From Phoronis australis (lineage: Eukaryota; Phoronida; Phoronidae), in NCBI GenBank assembly GCA_002633005.1, contig NMRA01000023.1, positions 1,112,194 to 1,176,193 of the forward strand: 64,000 bases of DNA, written 5' to 3'. The translations under genes and the position numbers were made by a program. This document shows, one piece after another, positions 11,086-24,400 of this stretch. The notes under the pieces were generated by a model. That model saw nothing but the letters and a program-made list of their open reading frames with translations. It had not been told where the DNA came from and searched no databases. Numbering within the stretch: position 1 is the stretch's first letter; every line of letters starts with the position of its first letter.

Positions 11086-12272
11086 CAGAGTACCATTTAG
11101 TTTTCTAACAATTGAATATATTAACTGTATCAACTCGGAAGTGGTTAAGCTGTGCCCCAGCCAACGATAGAGTAACTCTCCAGATTGGTGTGGACCCTTA
11201 GGTGACGTGATGCCATCTTAGTAGTAGGTGATCACCCCACCTGATGTTGATCTGCACATTATATCTGTATCAGTACAAATACTCTAAATAAAATGGTTAT
11301 AGGTCAAGCACACAATTGTACCAGTATCAAAATGATTTGAGAACTGACCTACTTTACAAGAGGCCGGAGTGCATTTGTTTGATTTGAAAGGTATGTCATG
11401 TCTGTTAAAATTCAAAATTTATACAGGTCTGTTATAAGACTTTCATATGAAATTTTGTCTTAGGGTCCTCATAACCACTATGATTTACGGAAAAGGAAAT
11501 AAATCACTTCAACAAAGTCCAAAGTCTTTGCTAACCAAGTAATCATCCGTGATATGCTGACAGTTACAATGAAATCTCTCACTAATTTGGGACACAATTT
11601 GGCATACAATTGAAATTGTATTTCATCATTTTTCCATCCAACATTTGTTGCACCAAGTTATTCATGCGTTTCCATGCTCAAGGTTTTTACCACAGCTACA
11701 ATTAGGCAAGGTCTTATTGTAGACATTTTCAGTAATGTTATAAGCTCTTGAAGACCATTTTTGCTAATTGTTTTTGTTCGAAATTGATGGCAAAAAGAAA
11801 CTGTTTTCTATAATAGTTAAGCGGAAGCATTAGACAAAGTTTGGTTTCAGTCTTTATTTCACTTTTGGCTGATCATGGACAGTCTGTATTTTATTTGACT
11901 CTTACGCTCCTTGCATTTATGTGTGTCAGACATTAATACTTTTCCTGATCATTAGCTAAATCGATTGTCATATAGTCTGTCCTGGAAGTATCAAAAATGG
12001 AGTAACACACAAAGTACATTTCTGTATCTTTTTGGAGTTATCAGCTGCAAATTAAGACAAGTGAATTAATGCCCTTAAAGTTTATTTGAACTACTCCTTA
12101 AATATGATCCCTACATTAGGCACTGTCAATCAAAATGTTGAAATCCTCTGAGTCAACAATTTTACCACGAATATTTTTGTTGGAAGTTGATGAGATTTCT
12201 TGATTTTTTTCCACGGAGAAGGATATTAACTGTTTGCTTATCGTGCATTGTTTTCCTGTTTTTTATTTCCAG

Positions 12273-12411
12273 AAATGGAAGGCACCTCTTCAGGAGGTAT
12301 TGAAACTGAACCGGCGATTATTGCTTCAAATATATACAAATCTTACAAAGTTGGTCGAAAACAAGTGCATGCTTTGAATGACTTGTCAATACACGTTCCA
12401 GTTGGAGCAAT
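12273..12411 (+). CDS. ABCH exon 1 (start codon, N-terminus)
   Basis: ATG at 12275-12277 stands two bases after a TTTATTTCCAG acceptor (12272), so a non-coding exon precedes it. It encodes residues 1-45 plus two bases, including the first strand of the ATPase fold ([12 protein letters not shown]). Donor GTAAGT. Confidence 0.85.
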
Positions 12412-15400
12412 GTAAGTACATACATTCAAGCAGTGAGCAAGTAAACTACTCTAATGTTCAATTCACATGAAGCAGAGCTGCTCAGGAGGTACAGAAAATA
12501 GTTTCTGAACAGGCAACCAACGAAATTAAAATTGTATTAGCCGTTGGTAAATACTTTGTCACTTTATTTTTTTCAACAATTGTTTTAATATTATGCTTTT
12601 ATTTGCAACGAACTTCAGTTGCTTGAAATGTGGTAAGGGAGGGACTCTTCTACGGTAAATACAATGTATAAGTGGACAGAAACACACTATTTACATTGTA
12701 TTGCTTGGGTAAAGTGGCATTGCCTTGTAATTTTTTTCATCATTGAATGTCATCTTTGCTGCCCATTATGGTGGTTGTCCTGTATTGTCTTGGTGTGCCG
12801 TCCTGTTACCCATTGTGTGGAAGAGAATTTAACCTCCCGTCCTGCAGTGTGGAGGTGTGAGAAGATTTTCAAACTTATGCAGTGATATCTCTCGTGATTT
12901 CAGTTTTTGTCAAATTAGTGCTGAAATATGTTAGATTTAGCCTTTGCCCACCTGTCATGAACAGTCTTGACATGGAGATAGGCTATCTTTAAGAGTTGGT
13001 AGTACTTAAGGGTCAGTTGTACTTAATGTAAAAGGATGAGGATGAACATGTTGCATGCGTCCTGCATAATAACTTCATGAAAATTTGAAACTGGGATATT
13101 TTATTTAAAAAAATTAAATCGTCTTGGTTGAAATCAATGATTTTGGGCCACTTAGTGCCCATTTTAAATTTTGATTTTACCCCTAGTGGTGTTTTTTGTG
13201 TCAATGGCTGTATCTCGATTTGCCTTTGCAAGAACTTTGTGAAATGTGACAGATGTGTTGCTATAGAGCTGACAACAGATGATGACAAGTTCCAGGCCAA
13301 TCCGATGACTGGTGTGTCCGCTAGTGGCAATTTTTGTTGTCTAGGACTTTATTCTGCCATCTTTGGAGTTCATTGATTGGTGGAATTTCATGAAAATTGG
13401 CAACTCATTTTATTTTAGAGAGATAACGATATCATTCCATTATTGGACGGGTTCGATGTATTCTGTGCGATCTAATGGCCACTTTTACGATTACTAATTA
13501 ATACCCCTAGAGGCATACCGTTTGCAGTGCGGTCATGGCCGCCTTTCTCCATGTTGCTCTGACTTGATAACTGTTTATTATACTAATTCCAGATACGGGT
13601 TATTGGGCCCCAGTGGTTGTGGTAAGACCTCATTGCTTCGATGCGTGGTTGGAGCCACGTCAGTGGATGCAGGCTTTATAAGGGTCTTAGGTTCACGCCC
13701 TGGATCATACAGACATGAAGTGCCGGGCAAAAGGGTCGGTTATATGCCACAGGTAACTATATGGAGACTCTGTGAGTGGATACAAGGCTCATGGCACCAA
13801 TTCGATGCAAAAATCGACCAATCACTTCATGTGAAACTGGAAAGATGACTTAAAGCGTAGTATGTGATTTGTCAATTTTTGAGTCTAATGTAATTGCCCA
13901 GCAGTTTGAATTTCATGAAGGATTTCTCAATAGATGTATCTGGCTTATCTTTGTGCCTGACTGGTGGCTTGACTTAGTAATTCATCGTCCAAGCAGTCTG
14001 TTGAATTTTTTCAACATAATGCCAAGATATTTCATGAACCAAACATGTAAAACATTGTGGAAAGAACCCCCTCCCCCTATGGGGCTTTTTGAAACCTTGT
14101 TTCTGAAAGAGTTCGCGTTGGGCCTTCTTCTTGGTGAGAATTCTTTCAGATATCTGAACTATGTAATCTCTGTAGTAGTGAGGAACAGTACACTACCTCA
14201 TGACACAGGTAATTCTCCACTTAGTTTGCCTGGAAATAGTTGCTGTTTTCTCCTTTTCAAAGTCTGTTTACCTCGCTGCAAATAATGGAAACTTTTCCAA
14301 CAAGGTTAGGCAATCATTCCAATAAGATTAGACAGTCATTCCAATAAGATTAGACAGTCATTCCAATAATATTAAACAGTCATTCTAATAAGATCTCACT
14401 TGTCTCTGATATTGTGTGCTAAGTAGCTAAAGAATTTTATGTTGATGTGGTACAAGTAACCGTTCATACTCATTCCACTCAGTGTCTTAAGTCCAGGGTC
14501 AGTAAGTTGGGGTAGGTTTTTATGGACCATCACTTAACAAGTGTGCTGTAGTTTGTTTACATTACAGCTTCACATTTGATTTACAGCAGTGATGAACACT
14601 CAGGCTGTCTGTGAGTGGAATGTGCCTGAGTGTTCAGTTATTTAAACTGTTGCATTTTTCTCTTATAATTTTGATATTTTATTTTGAAGTATGCTATGTC
14701 GACCACAACGGTTGTTTTTGGTCAAAATCAAACCACATTTGGCAAAGATACGCCTACATATCCAAATTAAAACAAGATACCCATTCCAATGAAATTGTAT
14801 CAATGCGTTTAAAGTTACAGTTGTTACATTTCATTTAATTGTCGTGGGCTTTAGAGTGATTTTTAAATTGTCACAACAAGACGTTGCTGTGTAACCATCT
14901 GCTTTCCAGAAAATCTTAGGCATTACTGAGCAAATTCGACTTCCCAAATCAAGAAGTAAAGGAGTCCTTCAACACTTGGCTTTTTGTTATGAGACCCCTG
15001 ATAGTAGAATAAATAAAATTGTAACACCATGCATCACTATCAAGAAACAAAGCTAGCAGAGTACAGATGTGCTAGACACTCTCTGCACACTTAGTTCCAT
15101 TGAAGAACACCATTATCTGTGACCTGGCATACAGATGTTTTCATTCTGGGTCTTAGTTAAGTGTTGTGTAAACAACCTACCCTTGTGAACTGAGCTCAGA
15201 CCCTTAGTGAAATGCTGGGACATATTCAAAATGTCTTGTTATCACCCCCACATCAGTTTCTTAATGTTACTAAACTATAGCGTTATTCCAGGAAATGGCT
15301 CTGTACAATGAGTTCTCCATTAGTGAGACCCTCAGTTTCTTTGGCCGACTTCACGGAATGAAACGTCAAGATGTCGAAGAAAGAAAGAAATTCCTAATAA

Positions 15401-18400
15401 CATTCCTTGATTTACCAGAGGCAGGACGGCGAGTGGACAAGCTCAGGTGAGTGACATTTAGTGTGATCAACATGTCATTAGGTATTCTCATTACTAGTCA
15501 CTCAGTACTTATCATTACTCAGCATTGATTTCATTTGGTGCTACTTATCTTTTTAATGAAAAAAAGTAAATTCCCCTTGTCCTCCATATTCTGTCCTAAA
15601 TTGGTGACATTTTGCTGACTGTTGATAGTATTTCATTTAGGCTTAAAGTGTATGTTGTTCTAGATTTGTCTATTTTAGAAGAAGTGCTTCAACTGTTCCT
15701 AAGGATATACAATTCGTTTGAGACTGATCAAGGTCAGTCAACGAATGAGGGCCTTCATGAAATACACTCAAATATAATGAAAATTTTTTACTTTGGATCA
15801 GTTTGGCATGAATTTTATTTTGTCATATTGCTCCCAGGAAAAATGCTCTAAAATTTACTTCATTATTAAGGTGCAATTTTCCTATACATCTGTCTAAGAA
15901 CAAGGTTTGCTACAATTTTTGTAGCAATATCAAGGTAGCTTATATATATAAAAAGTGAGATTTGGCAACTTTCGGAAATTATCTTTTTTCAAAAATTGAA
16001 GAATTGTTACTGCTTCCTTCTCTTTGGAAAAGGTATCTCATCGCAACAGATCCTAGTCTCTAAATTACTAAGCCTAGTACTCAAATTGTCTGGGTTACAG
16101 CATAACACTGAAAACCAATTCCAGCCACACGCGGTTGTTTTTCTGATGTTCATGGCCAAAGGATTGACGACAAAATTTGCATTCTTCTCATTATCCATTA
16201 TATGTTACTTGGGAAAGACCTGCAGGCTACAATATCAGATTCCATAGAGCACCTATCCCAGCTTTATGTAGCCCTTCCCTTGAGAGGTCACCCAACATAG
16301 AGCCTGTCTTAGACCATGGCTCATTAAATATGCCTGTCGAATGGTTTCAGTGGTGGCCAGCGTCGCCGCGTATCATTTGCCATAGCCTTGCTACAGGAGC
16401 CAGAATTGTTGATCCTTGACGAGCCTACTGTAGGTGTCGACCCCCTACTGAGAGAACGGTAAGCATGTTGTATGCCACCCCATTCCACAGGGTGAGACAT
16501 AAAATGTGGAAACCCGCTGAAAAATTAGTTGTTTTTTTTTGTTGTGGAACTGAATGTACGGGATTGTAAATTTTGTATTTAAGAAAAAAACAGTTTTTTT
16601 CAAATTGAAGTTTGGCATAAATTTTAGTTTTCAAATTAATGCATTGTGTAGTTCATTTGACATATGAATTAATTTGATTACCATACCTGATTTTAAAAGT
16701 TAATAATATAGAATGCAACTTAATTCGGATTATAATATGAAATCAGGAGTAATCCAGTTTCGTGTATAAGACAAAAAAATTCAGATCAGTATGCACATAC
16801 TCATGGCCTCATAGACGTACTGGAACTGAGAATTTCACAAAATGTTTGAATAATTTTTTCACCTCTAAAATTGGCAATTCTTTGAAGCAAGCACCAAGGC
16901 TCATTTTCAAATCGAGTGTCTTCCGGGTTTTCGCCATTACTTTGACAAAGCCAGACAAATTTTGACAAAAGTTGACCGCCAGCGTTTCTCTCAAATCCAC
17001 TGTACCGTAGACTGTCAAAAGTAAGTCACAGCTGCAATACTCTTTTTGATTTTTACAGGATCTGGGAGCATCTTCTGACCATTTCCCGTTCGTCTAAGAC
17101 CACAATTGTGATCACTACACACTATATAGAGGAAGCCAGGCAAGCTTCTATGGTAACAATTTTTGCAACATACAGTAATTGGAACTTGTACGTATCTTAA
17201 TTTGAGCAAGCATCTAGCCTGGCTTGTGGCGCAGTCACCTTTTGAAAACATTTTATAATTCCAAAATTTGAGTCACCCAGTTTCCCACTCGCAATATGGT
17301 AATCTCACTTCAATTTTGTAAGGCATTAATTGCCAACACTTGTCTGGTGCTTTTCCGTTTTTAAGACTAACGTTCCATGTGTTTGTTTAGCAATAGCTGC
17401 ACAGTACATACTGTGTCAAGAACAGCACCTCTTTTTTAATTTCATGTTTGTTTTAAACAAATTTGTAATAGAAATTTCACTTGACAAATTATTTTCCACC
17501 TGTTCATGTAATGTGCTGTAGCACCTGCCAAGTAAACCCTAATCATTGCTATGCAAGCCTGGCTTACATTAGCCAACCATGAATAGTTATTACAGTGAGG
17601 TGTGTTTTTACCTGGGAAGTGGCACTTGTTGCAATTTGATTTTTGATTAGTTTTTGAAAGCGACATTTTCAGCAAGACAACTAATTTTACCGAAGATTAG
17701 CGGTAGCACGGAGTTGAACCCGCGAGCTCTGCAGTAGCAGCCAAATGCTCTGCCTCTGAGCCCAATTCCGCAAGTTAAATAGCAGAGTATTTTAGGCAAA
17801 CGATAAATGGTAAAGACACTAGGCTAAGCTTTGACTTCAGCTTAGTCTGGCAGACAGCAGGGAGAATTGGTGATTTGTAATGAAGTCACTAAACCACGAC
17901 ATTAAAGTTGTTCCATAGCTTTGGTCAAAGTTAGTAACTTTAAAAAGTCTATCTCATCCAACAATAGTTATTTCAAAATTGTGTTTTTCATTGATTTTGT
18001 AAAATGGATAATGCCCCTTAAAGTTAAAAGTTTTTTAGTCCATGTCAACCATTCTTCATGAGCTCCACCTATCGTGGGCTTAGATATCGTTGTTAAGGGA
18101 AACAGTATTAGATGTGGATATCTGGCCATATCACCATAGGCGGATTTAGGGGGGGGGGNTGGCTGCCGCAAAAAAAATAAAACAGTAAGAGCGTAGGGAA
18201 ATGTTGCGTTTATTGATTAACCCCGGTAATTAAAATTATACGGATGAAAAAATATTTAAATGTGCAGTTTTAGTGTTGGGGGGGGCTCAAATCCAATTTC
18301 AAGTGTCAAATTCGGAACACGGCGCATTCGTAACGGAACTATAGCTAAGCATAGGCTCTCCCGCGATATCCCAGGCGACCGGCAGTGGCGCTGCCCACTA

Positions 18401-21400
18401 CGACTCAGTTTCCGTCGTCTGCTCCACTGTGCAATGAAGAAAATTTACTTCATTTCTAAAGAAAATGGAACCTGAGTGACGACGAAAAAACAGAAGCTGC
18501 TGGTAAGATGTGAATTTTAATCGAAGCCTTAGTGAATCACTCAGAAACTCGCAATACTCTCTTTGCCAAAAGTTATGTTAAGACGATTTCCAAAACAATC
18601 CCGTCATTATTGCCAACACGAAAAACGGATTTGGTCTTTTGGGCATTTAAAGACTATTTTAAATATGACAAATTTGTTAAGAATCGATGGCACAAAACGT
18701 GTAATAAGCATTACAAAAAGAAGTAGGTTTCGCGCGCAAACGCTGTGGACCATAAACAAGTAGGTCTCTTAGTATGAGATTAGTAGCTAAATCGTGATGG
18801 TGTAGTGGTAACGCACGCGCGCAGTATGCGCAAGGTCGTGAGTTCGAGTCTTTGATACTTGATGTTTTTCCTGTTTGACACGTTCTCCGTGTTTCTTTTT
18901 GCCTTTTTTTCTTGGATAATACTTCAGGAATCAAGGAAAGTGCTTGATTTTAGAGGTAAAAACAGAAAAACTTCCTGGGCGGGAGGGGGGCAAACCCCCC
19001 TCCCGACCTCCCCCCATTCGGTGCTACGCGCATCTACAATCGTGGTTCAGTTTGCGCAAATGCTTGCAGCTGGACAAAATGTTAGGCCCCCCCCCTTGTG
19101 ATATCCTAGATCCATTGTATGAATCAGTAATTTTTGAAGTGCAATGAGTTCAAGTCCATTGTTTGTCTAAACATACTTTTTACATGTTGTGTTAAATATT
19201 TGCACAACAACTTGAGGGCCCCTGTGGAAAGCAGTGGAAAGTGATGAGGTTACCGTCATTGTAAATATCACAATGAATAAATGAACAAAATAAAAACAAC
19301 ACTGCCCAAATTAACAGCTTGATTGACAAATTTATATGAGTTGTGTTCAGATACCTGGTGAAATGAAATTTTGGTGATTTAGGCAGGGGCCCTCTGTCAT
19401 GATTAGTTGAATTTGATTAGGAGGTTTTTGGCAAGGGGACTTTGTAATTTGACCAATGGAAATTACAGATGACTAGATTCAAAAAGTTTACTTATTAGTA
19501 ATTAGAATCTGATTTTTGTGAACCAACGTACAAAAAATTTAAGTTCCAGATTTCAGTGAACATCTTGCTAAACCTAAATTTCCTTTGTCAAAAATTCAAA
19601 ATTAAGTGCCTGATCGTTGGTGTTAAACTGAGAAGACCCTCAGCAAGCACACAGTTACCTAATCAATATACAAAGCATTTTAATAATCTACCAGAATGAG
19701 ATTACATTGATGGCAATGCCGATATTCTGTATTTACCTTAGTTGGTATTTTGTTGAAATTTTTTGATCAATTTCAACATTTTCTCAGATTTTCTTCATAA
19801 ATAAATGCGTTTTGCATTGCTCATTACTCTCTGCTTTCATGAATAGGTTGGTCTCATCAGAAGTGGCCGTTGTCTAGCAGAAGCTCCACCTGGTGAGCTG
19901 ATGTTGCATCACAGCTTACCATCTCTGGAGGAAGTGTTTCTAAAACTCTGTTCCCAGGATGAGTCTCGATGTGAAGGCAGAGAGATCATCAGGGCCCTAG
20001 TTAGTATAATGTATCTTTGTCAATATTTCAACAAAATTGCAACATCTAGGTTTTTGCATTTGGTTACCGTTGCAATATTAAGGTAACTGCCGCGATTCTT
20101 GTTTACCAGGTTGTACTTATGTGCAAAAAAGCTGTTAGCTTTAATCCCTACAAAGAACACATGTTATGAAAGGTGGATAAATTTCCTAACTTTTATTTTC
20201 CTGTCTTTATTTTTTCAGGACATATGCATTTTTTTGTTTAAAATGTTGTTCCTCTAATCCTATTTGGTCTTTTGTCAACATGTTGATAATGGCAATTTCG
20301 AGGCAACCGTGTCGCATATTAGGTTCTAGTTTTTCGGAATGAAGTCTTCAAAAATCAAGAGTGCGGCCGTTTTTGCTCAAAAGGCTCTAAAAATCTGATA
20401 ATTAAAAAACTAAGTCAGTCAAAAAATATCGTGTGGAAACATCAAGACAAGTTAATAAAAATAAAAAATTTATATGAAATTTATTCACCTTTCAGAAAAT
20501 TATACCTTGTAGGGTAGATGTTTGCACAATCATATAAATACAATCTGATTAACAAGTTTCACAAGGATATCAACGGTAATTTTTAACTAATTTAGAATCA
20601 TGGAATATGGTGGACAGGAACATTAAAATCATAGGTTGTGACACCAAATTGATGCAGGTTATTACAAATTTGTGTTGCTTAGATTTCATTTGACAATTAG
20701 TTGAAAAATAACAGGAATTCACAACTGTTGCATTTGTGAGAAGTCAAAAGGAAACTTTTGGCAGTTACTTTTGCCCGATACCAATGAATGTTTCACAACC
20801 GTGTCTTGGCACTGTTTATTTTCAGGTTTTGAAACATCAAAATGAATGCTACCTCATCAATTTCATACAGAAATTATTGACCAAACTATATTTTTTATGA
20901 AGAACTTCCTACTTCATTTTGAATGCCCTCAATTTCACAAAACACTGTCCAATGTCACCTACATAGTCTCACGTGTATCAGCACTTAAAAATGATTAAAA
21001 ACCGGACGATCGCCCCACAAATAAAAAAGTTCATGTTTATTTGTGCAGCGATCCTCCGGTTTTTAATGTTACTGTGGCCAAAAACTTATTAAATTAAAAA
21101 TGAGTAAGAATTTAGTTGTCTGGCCACAAAATCATTACCAATCTAATTGTGAGTCAGTACAGGTATAAACTACTCACCTGTCCAATGAAAAAGAACAAAC
21201 TTCCACTTGTCCACCATATTGTATCATAAATTGAGCTCCTATCGTCAACTCCTGGCATGCGGAAATGAAACAATATTACTTGATTGTACATCTAATGTTG
21301 GAAACTTTCATTGGCATTTGCGTTCTTCTTTAATTTTTAGATTTTTCTGATTCATCAGGTTTTCAAGTTGTGGAGTTGTGGTATGAAATCTTACTTGGTC

Positions 21401-24400
21401 CAATCTTACTGTTCAAGGTTCAAGACTCCAATGCAGATGAGCAAACTCCTTTGCTAAATGGGAACTTTGCAGTAGCTAAAGAGAATTCCACTTCCATCCA
21501 GTCTGTACCGAGTGAGTGATAAATAATGAATAAATTGACACGTGTTCCTGGACATTTATGGTGATGTTATTCCACGAGAGAGAATTTCTTCTGAAGAGCG
21601 GAAGAGTGTTTTGATGATCAGATAAAATTTCATTGGGGCCTAAAATTAACTTAGTTTTAGTAACTGAAGAAAAATGAGTTTCTGTAGTTGAAGTAAAAAG
21701 TCATGAAACTGTCGGGCTTGATTCTCCCAATTCAAACACGTCATCCTATTGGATTACAGCTACGTAATATGTCTGAAGCAGTCTGTGTTGGGGTCGTTCC
21801 ATAGTATTTGAAAATTGTTTTGATACCATTATCGCAACTGCAATGTATTCTCATTATGAATTTGCTTTAGTTAGCTATCAGAGGGATGATTTACTCAATA
21901 TTTAGGATGTGACTCTAATTAACATTTAAATTTTTAGATTGTCTGGTAATTTTGGCTGAGAAACTTATTATTACTAAATATATTCAAAATAGAGTCATCT
22001 CTTTCTTTCACTTCTTTATTTACACAAGGCAAAGTTCACACAAATTAATGTAAATTGTTTGCAGAATCAATGAACTGAGTTGGCAACTGTCATGTTTGTT
22101 ATACTCGAACTTGTTTCAAGATCAAACTCGGGGTTGTTATTAAGCATGGTCAGTATTGACTTATTTTATTCAAATCACAACAATGTTAAGATAAAATAAA
22201 GTGGAGCAAACACTCAGCATTACTCACTCAGTGTTTTGTCTTAGAAAGCACACTGGTCGACCTTCAGGAATAGGACATCAAAATATTAAACAGATAGCAG
22301 GGACAGCAATATTGTGAAATTGAGATCCTCTTCTCTCAAACCTTTACTGTTCCACGATTATTTGACAGAACTGAGATTATATTATGAAGCATAAAAAAGT
22401 GACAATACTTTTTAAATTTTGAGATATTGGTTGAGGCACTGAGTACGTTTAGTGTCAATACTGTTCCTGGTTTGCACTTAGATATCCAGCATGATATGGC
22501 CACTGGTGCACAGCGCTAGGTTTCATTCAAGATTTCATTTTCCTTATTTGTCAAATATTTGTTTTTTGTTTTCAGTTATAGAGAAGAGACCTTTGAAACA
22601 GAAGTGCTTGGACAACTGCATGTTACCAAAGTTAATGAACATTTTTGCACTCATCTTGAAAAACCTTGTGTTGTGGAAGGGCAACCCAGGGTATGTGCTA
22701 CTTTTGAGGAGACAAAAGACCGGAGTGTCAGAAAAGATGAAATTGAATTTGCATCGTTATCTCTTTGTCATCTGCTTTTGAGTTAATTTCCAGAACATTT
22801 GCTTTAGGTTATCATAATGCGCAATTAATCTTCATGGTTTTCAAGGATTTAATATACTACCCTCACCAATAAATGCTCGCCACGGCATTATGTTGTCAAA
22901 ACCTAAACATGGTTATTCTTCACTTATGACATAGTCACAAAAATAATTGCTCACTATTAAGTAAAAAGTTATTTAATTGCTGGTCAATATGTTGATGCAT
23001 GTCATGGAGTCTATCAATTGTTGTGTACATCTACACAGTACCAAACAATCCAGTAATAGCTTATAATTTTCTTAGGTTTTCTCTATCAAAAGTTTCACTT
23101 ACTTGTTAGTGTCCGCCACATCGTTTCTTAAATTGATGGAAAATTATCATTTAATATCTTCTTGATAATAAATCAAGCAGAAGGTTGTGAATTGTCCTTC
23201 AGTCCTTGCCTCCACTGAAAATCTAATTTAATTTGAAAACATTAGTCACAAAGTTTTCACTTTCTAAGTTTTGCTATGAATTTTGATGAATTCACTGCCT
23301 TTCTTTTTTGCTTAATGGTTATTTTTTATGTGTTTTTTTTTCAGATTTGTAGGCTTTGAGTTCATACTTCCCGCCTTTCAAATCGTGTTTTTCTGCCTCT
23401 GTGTTGGTCCAGACCCTCGTGACCTGAACGTAGCCACCGTTAACTGGGACACAGGCCCATTTGGGAGCCAGATTTTACAACACATTGATAACGATTCTGT
23501 TATACAGGTACGAATTGTGGTCTTTTGACAATTGCGCTGCAGCAAGTACAAGGGATTTGTTAGTATTCAGAAGATTAACACTCAGAAAATGAACAAACTA
23601 AAGTGATGATTAAACTCTGCCATCGTTGTAAACTGACATATAATACTAAGTTGTAGTTTTCTTTTATTTTTTGATGTACATTATTTCATTGAACTTTAAT
23701 CGGTGTAAGTTTAGTATTACGTCGCATTTCTTATCTGACCAATTTAGTGATTAAACACAAAAATGTCGGTGTCCTTGTAAAGGGACATTATTTTCGAGAA
23801 AATTGGTTTTCTGAGATCAGTCTTAGTGCGTAATGAAATTTGAACCACCCCCTTCCCCCCGGTTACAGTCTAAGGCTGCTTTCATGGATCTTAATGTCAG
23901 CTAATGTGTGGCAGACAACGCTGAAAATTGGTGATTTGTAATAGAGTAATAAAACGCAGCAAAGTTTTGTTGTTTTACAGCTCTGGTAAAAACTAATAAC
24001 TTCGAGAAGTCTGTCTCACCCAACTTATCACAAAAAGTGTTATTCGGTTGTAAAACAGTAACGTCCTTATCATTCTGAAAACCATAAAAGCATTATACAG
24101 AAGGACATGAACTACATTTTTAGTGAAAACAGAAGCATAAAGTAATATGCAAATCATTAGTTTTAATTAACGAATTTGCTCTTTATGTGAGGTTAACCAG
24201 GCCCTTATATTTTATTTTGTAGAAAGATTTTGTTGACTTCGAAGCAGCATACGATAGTGTGAGAAAGGGTGATTGTTGGGCTGTCATGAAGATTCCTGAA
24301 AACTTCACGACAGATTTAATGAAAAGGTGAACTGTAGTATAATAATAATTATTTTTTTTAGAATTGCAAAATCTGACTTTCTTTATGGAACAATGAAGAT

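Larger units (their letters stand above)
6575..12272. other. Intergenic / 5' non-coding region rich in repeats
   Basis: This stretch holds SINE heads near 8.7 and 8.9 kb, a MITE with a hairpin at 9.6-9.97 kb and an AT-rich tandem repeat at 10.68-11.08 kb. Non-coding 5' exons of the flanking divergent genes should lie here, because both coding starts follow splice acceptors. I could not place them. Confidence 0.4.

Noticed and set aside
13522-13848. Longer single ORF around the Walker A exon
   Set aside because: The extra ends are intron sequence; the exon is bounded by a TTCCAG acceptor and GTAACT donor that keep phase with neighbours.
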